This document shows positions 7,456-15,358 of a DNA stretch of 26,202 bases, piece after piece. Source of the stretch: a virus. Both the position numbers and the translations under genes were made by a program. The notes under the pieces are model-generated. The model was not told where the DNA came from, did not search any database, and saw only the letters and a program-made list of their open reading frames with translations. The stretch is from positions 1 through 26,202 of IMG/VR virus record IMGVR_UViG_3300031857_016893. The stretch is one strand, 5' to 3'. How positions within the stretch are numbered: the stretch's first letter is position 1; each line of letters starts with the position of its first letter.

Positions 7456-9324
7456 TTATCTAAGTTCTTGTAAGTCAAATGTACGAACACCATCAACAGT
7501 AATACGGCCATAAAATCTATTATTCACCATCTTTTTTGCGTAACGGGTCATAATACCTTTAATCGGTGTAAAGTTGAATGGGTTATACATTGTTGGAGTT
7601 AATTGAAGTGGTACGTATGGAGCGTAGATGTAACCAGTATCTAACAATGACGTTCCTTTGTGTCCTACTAACACTTGGTTAGCTGGGAAGTAAGGGTCAC
7701 GGTATACTTGGTAACGACCTGCTAATGTACCAACTCTCTCAATACCCATATTGTATTGGTCTTGCTCAGGTGAAGCGTTAGATACGTGGAAGTATTCTAA
7801 GTCATCAAAGATAGCAGAAACCTCAGAAGATACAACAATCCAGTTAGCTCCTCCACGAAGTGTAGACTTGTGAATTTGTGCAGATAATTGGTTGATAGCT
7901 GTAATCAATGTTTGGTTCCAGTCTTTCTGAGTATAAGATGTAGTAGAAGCAATTCTTCTCCATCCGTTGTAGTCCCAACGTAAGTTCCATGCTGCACCTT
8001 TACGTAAATCTCTTAAGATTTCACGGTCAATTTCAGCCGCAACTTGTTCAGACAATAATGCTGTTAATTCAGCTTCAGCGTCAATGTTGTGGAAAGCCGC
8101 AACGTCTTGAGCTAATTCAGGAGACCACTGAGCTCTTAACTTTCTTTCAGTTACAGAAACTGTAACAGATTGAAGGTCGAAAGAAACTTCACCAATCTTA
8201 TCTTCAAATTCTAATTCTTTGTAACGTCTAAATACCGCTACGAAAGATGAACCTGAGTTACCTGAGAATAAAGTTGTACCTGAATATCCATCAGGAGTAG
8301 CTTGAGAACAACCTACACATACTGGACACTGTAAATCAACTTCTAAATAGATACAACCATCAACACTACAAAGGTTATCATAAGTACCACCGTTAGCACC
8401 TGGGAAAGTTGTTGTAGTTTGAGTGTTACCGTAGTTAACGATACCTCTACCATATTGTTGAGTAACAACTCTGAACAATAATGGAGTGTAAGCCGCTAAA
8501 GTAGCACAAGATGTTTGTGCAGATAAACCACCTGCTCCCCAAGCTCCACCGATGTTAGGGAAAATTTTCAAGTCAGACAAGAAAGACTCAGTATCCATTT
8601 CAGAACCGTCTGGTGCTAAAAGTTTACCTGCTCCTATGTCGTTAAATCCACACATCTTGATGATAGCTCTACGATATTCAGTACCTGTAGAACCTGTGAT
8701 AATTCCTACGTCAACTAAGTTACCGTTTGACCAAGTTTGAACAGTTGTAGTTGCAGTGATTGCAGTCCATTGTCCTTTAGAATAGTCAAACAATCCTGGA
8801 GGGTCTAATCCTGCCTCAGCACCTTCGTAGAATAAATCATAAAGGTTTTTAGAGTAAGTTGGATTGTAAGTACCTGCTCCTGCAGTGTAACCTGTGTTAG
8901 GGTCACCAGGATAGTTTCCAGGAGAACCGATTGGTGCGTAGTGTTCACCTGAACTTCTGTCAAAGTTATTAACTAAACCGTTGTTATATCCTTGGATTTT
9001 AGGTACGAAGTAGAACAATTTACCGATTGGTAAGTTCATAGCTTGTACAGAAACGATATCGTTCGCTAACAATTTAGAGAATACACGTCTGATGATTGGG
9101 AAAACAACTGTTTCAAACGAACCTGAAGATGCGTCTGAAGATGCTTCGTTAATCAATTGAGATGCTTGGTTCTCATATAATTGAGCTACGTTTTCTTTTA
9201 GGTGGCCTTTAAGACCTTCAAGGAACCCTAATTTGTCCCATTTGCTGATAGTATCTTCTTTGATAACTTTAAGGTGCTTAAGACCGATGTTACCAACAAG
9301 ACCTGATTCTAATAATGCTCCCAT
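7456..9324 (-). CDS. 23: Major capsid protein precursor (T4 gp23-like)
   Basis: This 622-residue protein resembles T4 gp23 (521 residues) in layout. The first 60 residues are a helical charged propeptide ending SQLINE|A, an I-x-E site for the prohead protease at nearly the same position as the T4 cleavage (residue 65). After it comes a conserved stretch VFPIIRRVFSKLLANDIVSV then QAMNLPIGKLFYF (about 74-106), equivalent to gp23 RRAIPNLIAFDICGVQPMNSPTG. The C-terminal half has the hexamer-forming fold with RKLRAQWSPELAQDVAAFH. A five-cysteine cluster at 319-339 is unusual. The gene uses more C- and G-ending codons than its neighbours, fitting very high expression. It lies just downstream of the scaffold gene and ends at a strong terminator. 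Confidence 0.95.
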   Translation of the reverse strand: MGALLESGLVGNIGLKHLKVIKEDTISKWDKLGFLEGLKGHLKENVAQLYENQASQLINEASSDASSGSFETVVFPIIRRVFSKLLANDIVSVQAMNLPIGKLFYFVPKIQGYNNGLVNNFDRSSGEHYAPIGSPGNYPGDPNTGYTAGAGTYNPTYSKNLYDLFYEGAEAGLDPPGLFDYSKGQWTAITATTTVQTWSNGNLVDVGIITGSTGTEYRRAIIKMCGFNDIGAGKLLAPDGSEMDTESFLSDLKIFPNIGGAWGAGGLSAQTSCATLAAYTPLLFRVVTQQYGRGIVNYGNTQTTTTFPGANGGTYDNLCSVDGCIYLEVDLQCPVCVGCSQATPDGYSGTTLFSGNSGSSFVAVFRRYKELEFEDKIGEVSFDLQSVTVSVTERKLRAQWSPELAQDVAAFHNIDAEAELTALLSEQVAAEIDREILRDLRKGAAWNLRWDYNGWRRIASTTSYTQKDWNQTLITAINQLSAQIHKSTLRGGANWIVVSSEVSAIFDDLEYFHVSNASPEQDQYNMGIERVGTLAGRYQVYRDPYFPANQVLVGHKGTSLLDTGYIYAPYVPLQLTPTMYNPFNFTPIKGIMTRYAKKMVNNRFYGRITVDGVRTFDLQELR

Positions 9325-9358
9325 TTTTTTTGGTTTTTATTATTTTTTAGTTTATTGT

Positions 9359-10831
9359 TTATTTAATTATTTTAGTCATTAAATCTTTCATTCTCATAAA
9401 CTGAGGATTCTCATAAGTTTTTGATTCAATTAATGATTGTGCTGAACCTGTAACAGGTGCGTTATCAATAACTCTTTCAAATGACTCAGTGATGTTTCCT
9501 TTATTTGTAGATGAAAGTTCATCTTTAATAACTTTGTAAAGGTTTTTAGACTCTTTTAATGTGTCAGCTCCGTCAAATCTTCTCAAGATGTTAATTTTCT
9601 CTTGTTTAGATGTTGAATGTTCTGTGAAAAGTCTTGTGGTGTAAGCCAAGTTTGAGTTAAACACAGCAACTTCGTTAAGTTTGTCTCTGAATAAATTCAA
9701 AGCTTTTCTGTATTCTTCATTTTTAGCTCTTAACATTTCAACTTCTTCCATTAATTCGTAGTTTTCCTTCATATTAATGTTTGCACTTGAGTGTGCCTTT
9801 GGTTTAGGTAATCCACCTTTTCTGAAGTTAGAACCATTTCCTAATGTTCTAGCAGCTTCTTTAAACTCTCCTTTCTTCATTTTTGGAGTAGATTCTTTAT
9901 ATTCAAATTTTGGTTTACCAGTACCTTTTGTAGGATTAGCGGACTTTTTAACTGTTTTAAATCCACCTGTAGATTTTTCATAAGAGAATTTAGGACTTCC
10001 TGTTTTACCTTTTTTTCCGACAACAGGCTTCATACCTTTTTTAGATTCAGACATATACTCCTCTTCTTGGTATTCTTCCTCCATATCTTCTTTACGGTCA
10101 GTTGGAAAGAAATCTTCTTCTTCAAATTCTTCTTCAAATTCTTCTTCATCTCTGTCCATATGGATTTCATAGATAGTTTCTTCTAATTCAGAATCTTCTT
10201 CTTCAAGTTCTTCTTTTTCCTCTTCTTCATTGTCATCATCCATAGCAATTTCATAAATTGTTTCTTCAAGTTCAGACTCTAAATCTTTATCTTCGTCTTC
10301 TTCGTCAGTAAAATATTCTTCTCCTGAAGATTCGTTAACTGATAATAAATACTCTTCGTCTCCGTCTTTAAGATTTACGTAATCACCATCTTTTGTGATT
10401 TCAACCTCATCTTCAGGTTTCATTTTTTTGAAGACTGTCATTAATAAATCGTGAGTTTCAGGAGTGTCTTCCATATTAGTGAAATCCATCACTTCAGGGT
10501 TCTCCTCATCGTCAAATTCAAAATCCATTTCTTCAGAATCGTCAGACATTTCGTCGTCAAAATCCATTTCTTCAGATTCTTCTTCATCAGACTCTTCTTC
10601 TTCAGATTCATCTTCTAACCCCATTTCCTCTTCAGATTCTTCTTCAGAATCCTCAAATTCCATTTCGTCTTCATCAGCCTCGTTTAAAGACTCCTTTACT
10701 AGTTCGCTAATTTCTTGCTTCATTGTTGACTCAAGTATTTCTTTTGCGTTTTCATTGATAGCTTCTTCCAAATTTTTTAATTGGATTACCGCTTCTTCAA
10801 CTAAGTTTTTTTCTGCCATTTTTTTATGCAT
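9359..10831 (-). CDS. 22: Prohead core scaffold protein (T4 gp22-like), enlarged and very acidic
   Basis: The 490-residue protein occupies the gp22 position directly before the capsid gene. Its C-terminal half contains a coiled-coil segment with EVAVFNSNLAYTTRLFTEHS then KQEKINILRRFD (about 385-420), typical of T4-type core scaffolds. Residues 55-260 are extremely Glu/Asp-rich, with two copies of LEETIYEI(A/H)MD separated by an acidic run, and a basic Pro/Gly-Lys region (265-350) follows. T4 gp22 has 269 residues, so this one is much longer. Numerous L-x-E sites fit the known destruction of the core by the protease. Start may be the ATG at 10831 or the ATG at 10819 (MAEKNLVEEAV). A terminator precedes it, so it needs its own promoter. 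Confidence 0.85.
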   Translation of the reverse strand: MHKKMAEKNLVEEAVIQLKNLEEAINENAKEILESTMKQEISELVKESLNEADEDEMEFEDSEEESEEEMGLEDESEEEESDEEESEEMDFDDEMSDDSEEMDFEFDDEENPEVMDFTNMEDTPETHDLLMTVFKKMKPEDEVEITKDGDYVNLKDGDEEYLLSVNESSGEEYFTDEEDEDKDLESELEETIYEIAMDDDNEEEEKEELEEEDSELEETIYEIHMDRDEEEFEEEFEEEDFFPTDRKEDMEEEYQEEEYMSESKKGMKPVVGKKGKTGSPKFSYEKSTGGFKTVKKSANPTKGTGKPKFEYKESTPKMKKGEFKEAARTLGNGSNFRKGGLPKPKAHSSANINMKENYELMEEVEMLRAKNEEYRKALNLFRDKLNEVAVFNSNLAYTTRLFTEHSTSKQEKINILRRFDGADTLKESKNLYKVIKDELSSTNKGNITESFERVIDNAPVTGSAQSLIESKTYENPQFMRMKDLMTKIIK

Positions 10832-10879
10832 TTTTTTAATAAATATGTAAATGTTTAAAAAAAGTTAGGTTTCAGATTA

Positions 10880-10913
10880 AATAAATAAAAAAAGGAGGGA
10901 TAAACCCTCCTTT
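10880..10913 (-). terminator. Strong hairpin terminator between DUF4494-like gene and scaffold gene
   Basis: AAAGGAGGG (10891-10899), a five-base loop and CCCTCCTTT (10905-10913) form a perfect 9-bp stem. The left flank is an A run, which becomes a U tract on minus-strand transcripts. It separates the protease/DUF4494 transcript from the scaffold and capsid genes, implying separate control of the most abundant products. Confidence 0.8.
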
Positions 10914-10936
10914 AATGTTTTCACAAAAGTTAATTT

Positions 10937-11152
10937 TTATTCAAAAATCTCATCAATCTTGCTTTCCGCAACTGATGTGATTCTCCAATCATAAGAGAAC
11001 GACTCATAAGCCTTTGTAACTTTTGCCTCAACATCAGTTACATTGTAACCCTTAACGAGTTTTTCTTCTCTTACTTTTTTAATTTTTCCTGAGTTATCAT
11101 CAGGTAAGTCGTACTGAACTTTTGCAACGAAATACTTTTCATCCATTTCCAT
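10937..11152 (-). CDS. DUF4494-like small protein
   Basis: The 71-residue product reads YFVAKVQYDLPDDNSGKIKK, then a V-x-E-E-K-L-V-K-G-Y-N-V-T-D-V-E-A-K-V-T pattern, matching my memory of the DUF4494 family (KVKYEK...G..KKVTE.YLVDA..F.EAEA.I), which is concentrated in Bacteroidota and their phages. It is probably a compact beta-rich cytoplasmic protein. It follows the protease gene by 6 bases, so it is in that operon, and it is closed off by a strong terminator. Function of the family is unknown. Its presence supports a Bacteroidota host. Confidence 0.6.
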   Translation of the reverse strand: MEMDEKYFVAKVQYDLPDDNSGKIKKVREEKLVKGYNVTDVEAKVTKAYESFSYDWRITSVAESKIDEIFE

Positions 11153-11158
11153 AGTAAA

Positions 11159-11878
11159 TTATTTTGATAAATAATCGTTAAGTTTTTTCATTAAATCAAG
11201 CGATTTACTTGCTGATTGTTCAGATTTTTGTTCTTGTTCTTCTTTTAAGTTTTCTTCGTATTTTGCTCTGTCATTAATATCTTGGAATAAATACGCTCCT
11301 GGTGTTGATGGTGAAGATACTAAGTCAAAACAGATTAATTCAAAATCTTCCTGTACCTCATTCTGTTCACCTTTCTTAACCAAAGACCCAACTCCTCTTG
11401 AAGAAATACCCAAAGTAACTCCTTGTCTAAGTAAGTTCGCCGCTTGGTCACCTTTAGTTGATACAATACCTCTTTCGTGGAAGCCAGGTGATGTTAGTAA
11501 CTTTAATTTACCAAGTAGAATATGACCATCCCACCACATCTCAGTAATGATGTGAGATACACGGTCTAAATCGATTAGAGATGACTCAGGATGATTTAAC
11601 TCTGATAATGCAACACCCTTACCTATATAATTCTTTTTGTAGTTCTCAACCTCTCTTTTTAGAATCCTTTCAGGGTAAACTCTACCATTTCTATTTGGGG
11701 TATTGTATTTTTGTAATACGGCATAAAACTCAAATGGTTTTGAATAATCCAATTGAGTTTTATTTTCTTGTAACATTGATAGATTACGACCCTCTGTCGG
11801 AGATATATAACCAGCGTCCATTTCAATAAGGATACCTTTACCACTATCTTTTGGACCTAATATTTTTAAGTTTTGCAT
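11159..11878 (-). CDS. 21: Prohead maturation protease (T4 gp21-like serine protease)
   Basis: The 239-residue protein shows the herpes-assemblin-like prohead protease pattern: FYAVLQKYNTPNRNGRVYPE near residues 52-70, ELNHPESS with the catalytic His at about 96, and LGISSRGVGS with the catalytic Ser at about 159-160, followed by FDLVSSPSTPGA (184-195). T4 gp21 has 212 residues and cleaves after I/L-x-E in head proteins. The position between portal-side core genes and the scaffold is the T4 order. The C-terminal 35 residues are a Lys/Glu/Gln helix that may tether it to the core. The capsid cleavage site LINE and the leader sites in other proteins here are probable substrates. Confidence 0.93.
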   Translation of the reverse strand: MQNLKILGPKDSGKGILIEMDAGYISPTEGRNLSMLQENKTQLDYSKPFEFYAVLQKYNTPNRNGRVYPERILKREVENYKKNYIGKGVALSELNHPESSLIDLDRVSHIITEMWWDGHILLGKLKLLTSPGFHERGIVSTKGDQAANLLRQGVTLGISSRGVGSLVKKGEQNEVQEDFELICFDLVSSPSTPGAYLFQDINDRAKYEENLKEEQEQKSEQSASKSLDLMKKLNDYLSK

Positions 11879-11886
11879 TTTACGTT

Positions 11887-12345
11887 TTATTCATAAATAT
11901 TATTCACTTTTGTTTTATCTGTTTTAGTTAATGCAAAAGTGAAATACTTATTACTTTTAAAATTTTCTTGGTCAATTAAATCAACAACTTCTTTGGTAAA
12001 TTCTTTAATTTTAGGACATTTAAATTCGGAAACACTTTTAACGAAAAATGTAATTTCTAAATTCATAAATGAAGATTTGTTTAATGATAAACCACTACTT
12101 CTTAAATCTGTGTCAACAATAAAATTTGTATCAATAAAATCGTAATTTAATATTTCATAGATTGTGTGTCTAATTGACCTATTAAAATTCATAACCACTC
12201 TATCCCAATTTTCTTCATTTCTTTTGGGGTTAAGCCAAGATTGTATATTTATATAAAAAGATTTTAAATTTTTAGAATCTACTGTTCCATAATTAACCTT
12301 GAATTTTTTGTACCCCTTGAGTGATACGGATTTTCCTTTCTTCAT
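11887..12345 (-). CDS. Hypothetical protein in the head-gene block
   Basis: This 152-residue basic protein is not recognised. It begins MKKGKSVSLKGYKKFKVNYG and has a mixed alpha/beta pattern with SFMNLEITFFVKS in the middle; there is no signal peptide or membrane segment. It lies 8 bases upstream of the protease gene, so the two are cotranscribed, and it is the first gene after a divergent intergenic region containing a host-type promoter. Its place between the core and protease genes suggests a head or early-assembly role, but nothing in the sequence proves this. Confidence 0.5.
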   Translation of the reverse strand: MKKGKSVSLKGYKKFKVNYGTVDSKNLKSFYINIQSWLNPKRNEENWDRVVMNFNRSIRHTIYEILNYDFIDTNFIVDTDLRSSGLSLNKSSFMNLEITFFVKSVSEFKCPKIKEFTKEVVDLIDQENFKSNKYFTFALTKTDKTKVNNIYE

Positions 12346-12376
12346 TTGTGTTCATAATTCTCACGTTTATTTTAGG

Positions 12377-12407
12377 AAAATATAGTTTAAATAAATAAAT
12401 TTGTCAA
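12377..12407 (-). promoter_or_regulatory. Bacteroidota-type promoter TTG-N20-TATATTTT upstream of the protease operon
   Basis: On the minus strand TTG (12405-12407) is followed by exactly 20 bases and TATATTTT (12377-12384), one mismatch from TANNTTTG. It would drive the 152-residue gene and the protease. It overlaps the candidate promoter of the divergent bS21 gene. Confidence 0.5.
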
Positions 12408-12416
12408 AAATTAGGA
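12396..12416 (+). promoter_or_regulatory. bS21 gene -7 box and Shine-Dalgarno-like element
   Basis: TAAATTTG at 12396-12403 matches TANNTTTG exactly. No clear TTG lies 20 bases upstream (TTTA only), so the promoter is partial. TTAGGA at 12411-12416 ends 5 bases before the ATG at 12422 and can pair with the 16S anti-Shine-Dalgarno. Most other genes in the window have only A/T-rich leaders. Confidence 0.45.
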
Positions 12417-12421
12417 TTAGT

Positions 12422-12604
12422 ATGTTAATTGTAAAAGTACACAATCAAAACATTGAGAAGGCTTTAAAGGAGCTTAAGAACAAAGTGATAAAAGTTAAAC
12501 AGGTTAAAGAGTTAACCAAACGTAAAACTTTTGTTAAAAAGAGTAAAATTAAAAGAGACCAAAAAAGAAAGGCAATTTACTTACAAAGTAAATCAGAGGA
12601 CTAA
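12422..12604 (+). CDS. rpsU: Phage-encoded ribosomal protein bS21
   Basis: The 60-residue product fits bS21: MLIVKVHNQNIEKALKELKN, then V-K-E-L-T-K-R-K-T-F-V-K-K-S, then KRDQKRKAIYLQ. This matches the family pattern of a short beta start, helix with ALK.LK, V.EL..R..F.KPS..KR and a basic C-terminal helix ending near (K/R)AAY.Q. bS21 binds the small subunit next to the 3' end of 16S rRNA and affects initiation. I chose the ATG at 12422 because it begins the family homology and has an SD-like TTAGGA; the upstream TTG is part of the promoter. It is transcribed against the head genes and overlaps the end of the 13312 gene by 12 bases. Phage bS21 genes are known from marine phages. Confidence 0.8.
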   Translation: MLIVKVHNQNIEKALKELKNKVIKVKQVKELTKRKTFVKKSKIKRDQKRKAIYLQSKSED

Positions 12605-13312
12605 TTGTTTGTTTAATTCTTTAATTTTAACAAACTCATTAAAATTAAATTGTGTAGATGAGATTCTTTCTTTAGTTTCGTTTAATTTGGTTTTTAATTC
12701 TTCTTCAGAACTTGAAGTCATCATTTCATCCAATTTTTTTAATACTTGTTTCTTTTCAGTTTCAAAATTTTCTCTTAAAACTGATTCATCTTGTTTGAAT
12801 ATAGATAAAACTTCTTGTTTTGTTGATTCGTCAAGTTGATTCAAATACTGATTTGCTGTTGAGTTAGCAATTTTACTAACAGATGATAATGGTAATTTAG
12901 AAATACTTTCTTTTATTACTTTTTTTGATTTTGTAAGATTTTCAATAACCAACTTTTTACTTTCAACAGTTTCTTCAATATTTTGAAGACTTGTATTTAA
13001 TATTTGGTCAATATTATGATATTCACTAACTTTCAAATCGTTGTTTACCCATTTAGCCAATTTTAAAAAATGTTTTTCAGGAATACTAATTCCTTTAGAT
13101 TCTTTAATGATTTCATCAACTAATAAAGATGCACTTTCTTTATCCATTCCCAAGTTCTCATTTAACTTATCGTAAATAAAAAACAATTTTTTAGTGGGAG
13201 CTGATTTCAAAACTAATTCTTTAAAAGTTTTTAAATCGTTAGTTAATGACTCATTAACAAATGAGTTCACTAACTTTCTTTCTATCGCGGTTTTAAGGTA
13301 TCCAAATTTCAT
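12593..13312 (-). CDS. Helical head-core protein candidate between portal and protease
   Basis: The 239-residue protein is almost entirely helical and charged, with Lys/Glu/Ser-rich heptad-like segments (VESKKLVIENLTKSKKVIKE; ENFETEKKQVLKKLDEMM). It starts MKFGYLKTAIERKLVNSFVNE|S, an amphipathic leader with a V-x-E site like those of other putative prohead substrates. It occupies the place of T4 genes 67 and 68, which encode small prohead core proteins between gp20 and gp21. I therefore infer a core scaffold component degraded or trimmed by the protease. No sequence similarity to T4 gp67/68 can be claimed from inspection. It starts 14 bases after the portal stop. Confidence 0.55.
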   Translation of the reverse strand: MKFGYLKTAIERKLVNSFVNESLTNDLKTFKELVLKSAPTKKLFFIYDKLNENLGMDKESASLLVDEIIKESKGISIPEKHFLKLAKWVNNDLKVSEYHNIDQILNTSLQNIEETVESKKLVIENLTKSKKVIKESISKLPLSSVSKIANSTANQYLNQLDESTKQEVLSIFKQDESVLRENFETEKKQVLKKLDEMMTSSSEEELKTKLNETKERISSTQFNFNEFVKIKELNKQLVL

Positions 13313-13326
13313 ATTAATAAATATTC

Positions 13327-15141
13327 TTATTTTAATAGTTTTTCCAATGTCTCATTAATTTCTTTCATAGATTCTTTATTTCTATTTAAATCTGCCATCT
13401 CGAAATCATATTCATCTTTAAGTTTACTCTCTAAAATAATATTTTTCTTATCTCTATTTAAATTTTCAGGAACAGGTGGTGGAGCTCCTGCTTCAGGTGG
13501 AGGTGGTGGTGAACTTCCTTCAGGAGCTCCCCCAATTCCTCCTAAATCAGGTGGTGTTTCACCCCCTTCTGAAGGTGTTCCCGCAGGTTCCCCTTCCTTC
13601 TTACCATATAACTTATCTAAAGTGTCAAATAACCCTGTCTTAACAATAACCTCAGCAGTTTTCTTAAGTTCTTCACCAACCGCTCTTTCAATTCTTTGTT
13701 GTTGGATATCCAATTTAATCTCTTCATCTGAGAAACCAAGGATATGTTTTTTAGCCCAAGATTGTGAAACAGCAGAAATACCTGTTCCTGGGTCAATAAC
13801 CATATCTTTGTAAAGAAGAATTTTTTCTTTCCAAATATCAACCATCAACAAGTCAGCTTGTTTTGATGGGTTTGTTAATGATAATCTGAAGTTAGATAAT
13901 TCATCCTCAAAACCTAACATAAACAAGTGAATAATTGCAATTTTATTAAGTTCTTGCAACATACTCTTTTGAATTCTGTTAATGGTTCTTGCAAAACGAA
14001 TATCTTGTAATGCCAAATTTTTACCGTCACCTACAACTTCCTCAAATCCTAAGAAAGCTTTAGGTACACGTAATGCTGTTAATAATTTCTTTTGAATGTA
14101 TTCAATATCCGCAATTTCAGATAAGTTTTGAGCTCCCGGTAATGTTTCAATTGGAGATGCTTGGGCCGGGTCACGTACAGGGATGAAATAATCTTGGTCA
14201 ACCGCCATTTGATTAAATCTCATATCAACGTTACCTGTCTTAGAATCCACAACTTGGTCTCTCTTAAACTTATTTGCAACTCTTTGGATATATGGTTCAA
14301 CATCTTTATCATCCATATTTCCAACAAACACTTTAAATACACGTCTTTCAGGTGCTCTTGAAGTTCTATAAATTAACATAGCATCTTCAGACAATAATAA
14401 TTGTTTCCAAATACGACGAGCTTTTTCCAACATAGATGTACCGTAAGGTAATCTTCTGTCATCACCCAATAATCTGAAGTGAGCAATCTCCCAAGTATTG
14501 AATTCCATATCCTTGTTTTTCCAAGTAAATTTCAAATGTTTCTTGGTTGGGTCAACATCTACAGACTTACCTTTCGCCATCATACCTCTTTCCAATCGTT
14601 CAATTTCAACAATTGGTAATTGCATACATCCAATCACACCTTTCTCAGGGTCTAATTTTAAGTAAACAAAATTATCACCATACTTACAAGTGTTTCTTGT
14701 CCACATAGGTAAGTTAGTGTTAAGGTCTAATACGTTATTAAATAAATCCGCAATAATTGATTTAATTCTGTTTGATTCAGAAAAGATTTGTAACATATGA
14801 CCATTTTGGTCAATTGTTGTAGATTCCTCAGCATAAATGTCTAATGCCGCAGAAATTTCAGGTGTGAATTCCATAGACTCGTAGTCATAAAACGCTGAAA
14901 GTCTTGTTGGTTCATAATAAATTGCCTGAGTGTATAAATTATTTTCAATTTTAGCCCACTGATTAGACAAATAGAATGTCTGTTGAGCTTGCAATAATTT
15001 TTGCTCGTATTCTCGTTTTGAAGTTGTTTTTAATAACTCTTTTTTATCAAACTTTACACTTGGGTAATCTTGATTTAAAAGAGAGTTCGGACCAAAGGCC
15101 TGTGTTAATCTTTGCCAAACTGTAAAATTTTGTTCTGCCAT
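13327..15141 (-). CDS. 20: Portal protein (T4 gp20-like)
   Basis: The 604-residue protein matches the T4 portal vertex protein in features I recognise: SAALDIYAEEST near residue 95, CKYGDNFVYLKL near 150, WEIAHFRLLGDDRRLPYGTS and MLEKARRIWKQLLLSEDAML (about 220-260), RAPERRVFKVFVGN, and the conserved LSEIADIEYIQKKLLTALRV and PKAFLGFEE region (about 345-370). Portal dodecamers form the DNA entry and exit channel and bind terminase and neck. T4 gp20 has 524 residues; the extra length is mainly a C-terminal Gly/Pro-rich linker with a PPPPP run (about 530-565) and an acidic helical tail. The linker is likely flexible. The gene lies in the order terminase, small gene, portal. Confidence 0.93.
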   Translation of the reverse strand: MAEQNFTVWQRLTQAFGPNSLLNQDYPSVKFDKKELLKTTSKREYEQKLLQAQQTFYLSNQWAKIENNLYTQAIYYEPTRLSAFYDYESMEFTPEISAALDIYAEESTTIDQNGHMLQIFSESNRIKSIIADLFNNVLDLNTNLPMWTRNTCKYGDNFVYLKLDPEKGVIGCMQLPIVEIERLERGMMAKGKSVDVDPTKKHLKFTWKNKDMEFNTWEIAHFRLLGDDRRLPYGTSMLEKARRIWKQLLLSEDAMLIYRTSRAPERRVFKVFVGNMDDKDVEPYIQRVANKFKRDQVVDSKTGNVDMRFNQMAVDQDYFIPVRDPAQASPIETLPGAQNLSEIADIEYIQKKLLTALRVPKAFLGFEEVVGDGKNLALQDIRFARTINRIQKSMLQELNKIAIIHLFMLGFEDELSNFRLSLTNPSKQADLLMVDIWKEKILLYKDMVIDPGTGISAVSQSWAKKHILGFSDEEIKLDIQQQRIERAVGEELKKTAEVIVKTGLFDTLDKLYGKKEGEPAGTPSEGGETPPDLGGIGGAPEGSSPPPPPEAGAPPPVPENLNRDKKNIILESKLKDEYDFEMADLNRNKESMKEINETLEKLLK

Positions 15142-15193
15142 ACTAAAATATAAATACTTAAGTAGGATTATTAAACGCTAATATGAGAATAAA

Positions 15194-15349
15194 TTAATTA
15201 GAGGTAGAACCTGTACTAGGTTTAACTAAAGGTTTAATTACAAGTTTATCATTTTTTTGAACTTTATAAGTTGACAAACCCATACCAGGAACAATCATTC
15301 TTGAACCCGTAAATTTATTTCCACTATCCGGTAAACTATTTAATCCCAT
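15194..15349 (-). CDS. 51-residue protein between terminase and portal
   Basis: This short frame starts with ATG at 15349, 9 bases after the terminase stop, and ends with TAA at 15194. The product begins MGLNSLPDSGNKFTGSRMIV, continues with PGMGLSTYKV and ends KPSTGSTSN. It has no acidic or hydrophobic character and is Gly/Ser/Lys-rich, so it may be partly disordered. Tight spacing within the terminase-portal block supports its being a real gene. In T4 the tail sheath and tube genes lie at this place, but this product is far too small to replace either. Function unknown. Confidence 0.5.
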   Translation of the reverse strand: MGLNSLPDSGNKFTGSRMIVPGMGLSTYKVQKNDKLVIKPLVKPSTGSTSN

Positions 15350-15358
15350 ACTATATAA

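Noticed and set aside
10464-10850. Long Ser-rich plus-strand frame opposite the scaffold gene
   Set aside because: It is the antisense of GAA/GAT-rich acidic codons; the serine runs are a mirror of Glu/Asp repeats and there is no start context.
12401-12421. Upstream TTG as the start of bS21
   Set aside because: It lies in the -7 promoter box, and family similarity begins at the ATG at 12422, which has an SD-like element.
13617-14361. Overlapping frames inside the portal gene on both strands
   Set aside because: Shadows of the clear portal coding frame; no conserved motifs or start signals.
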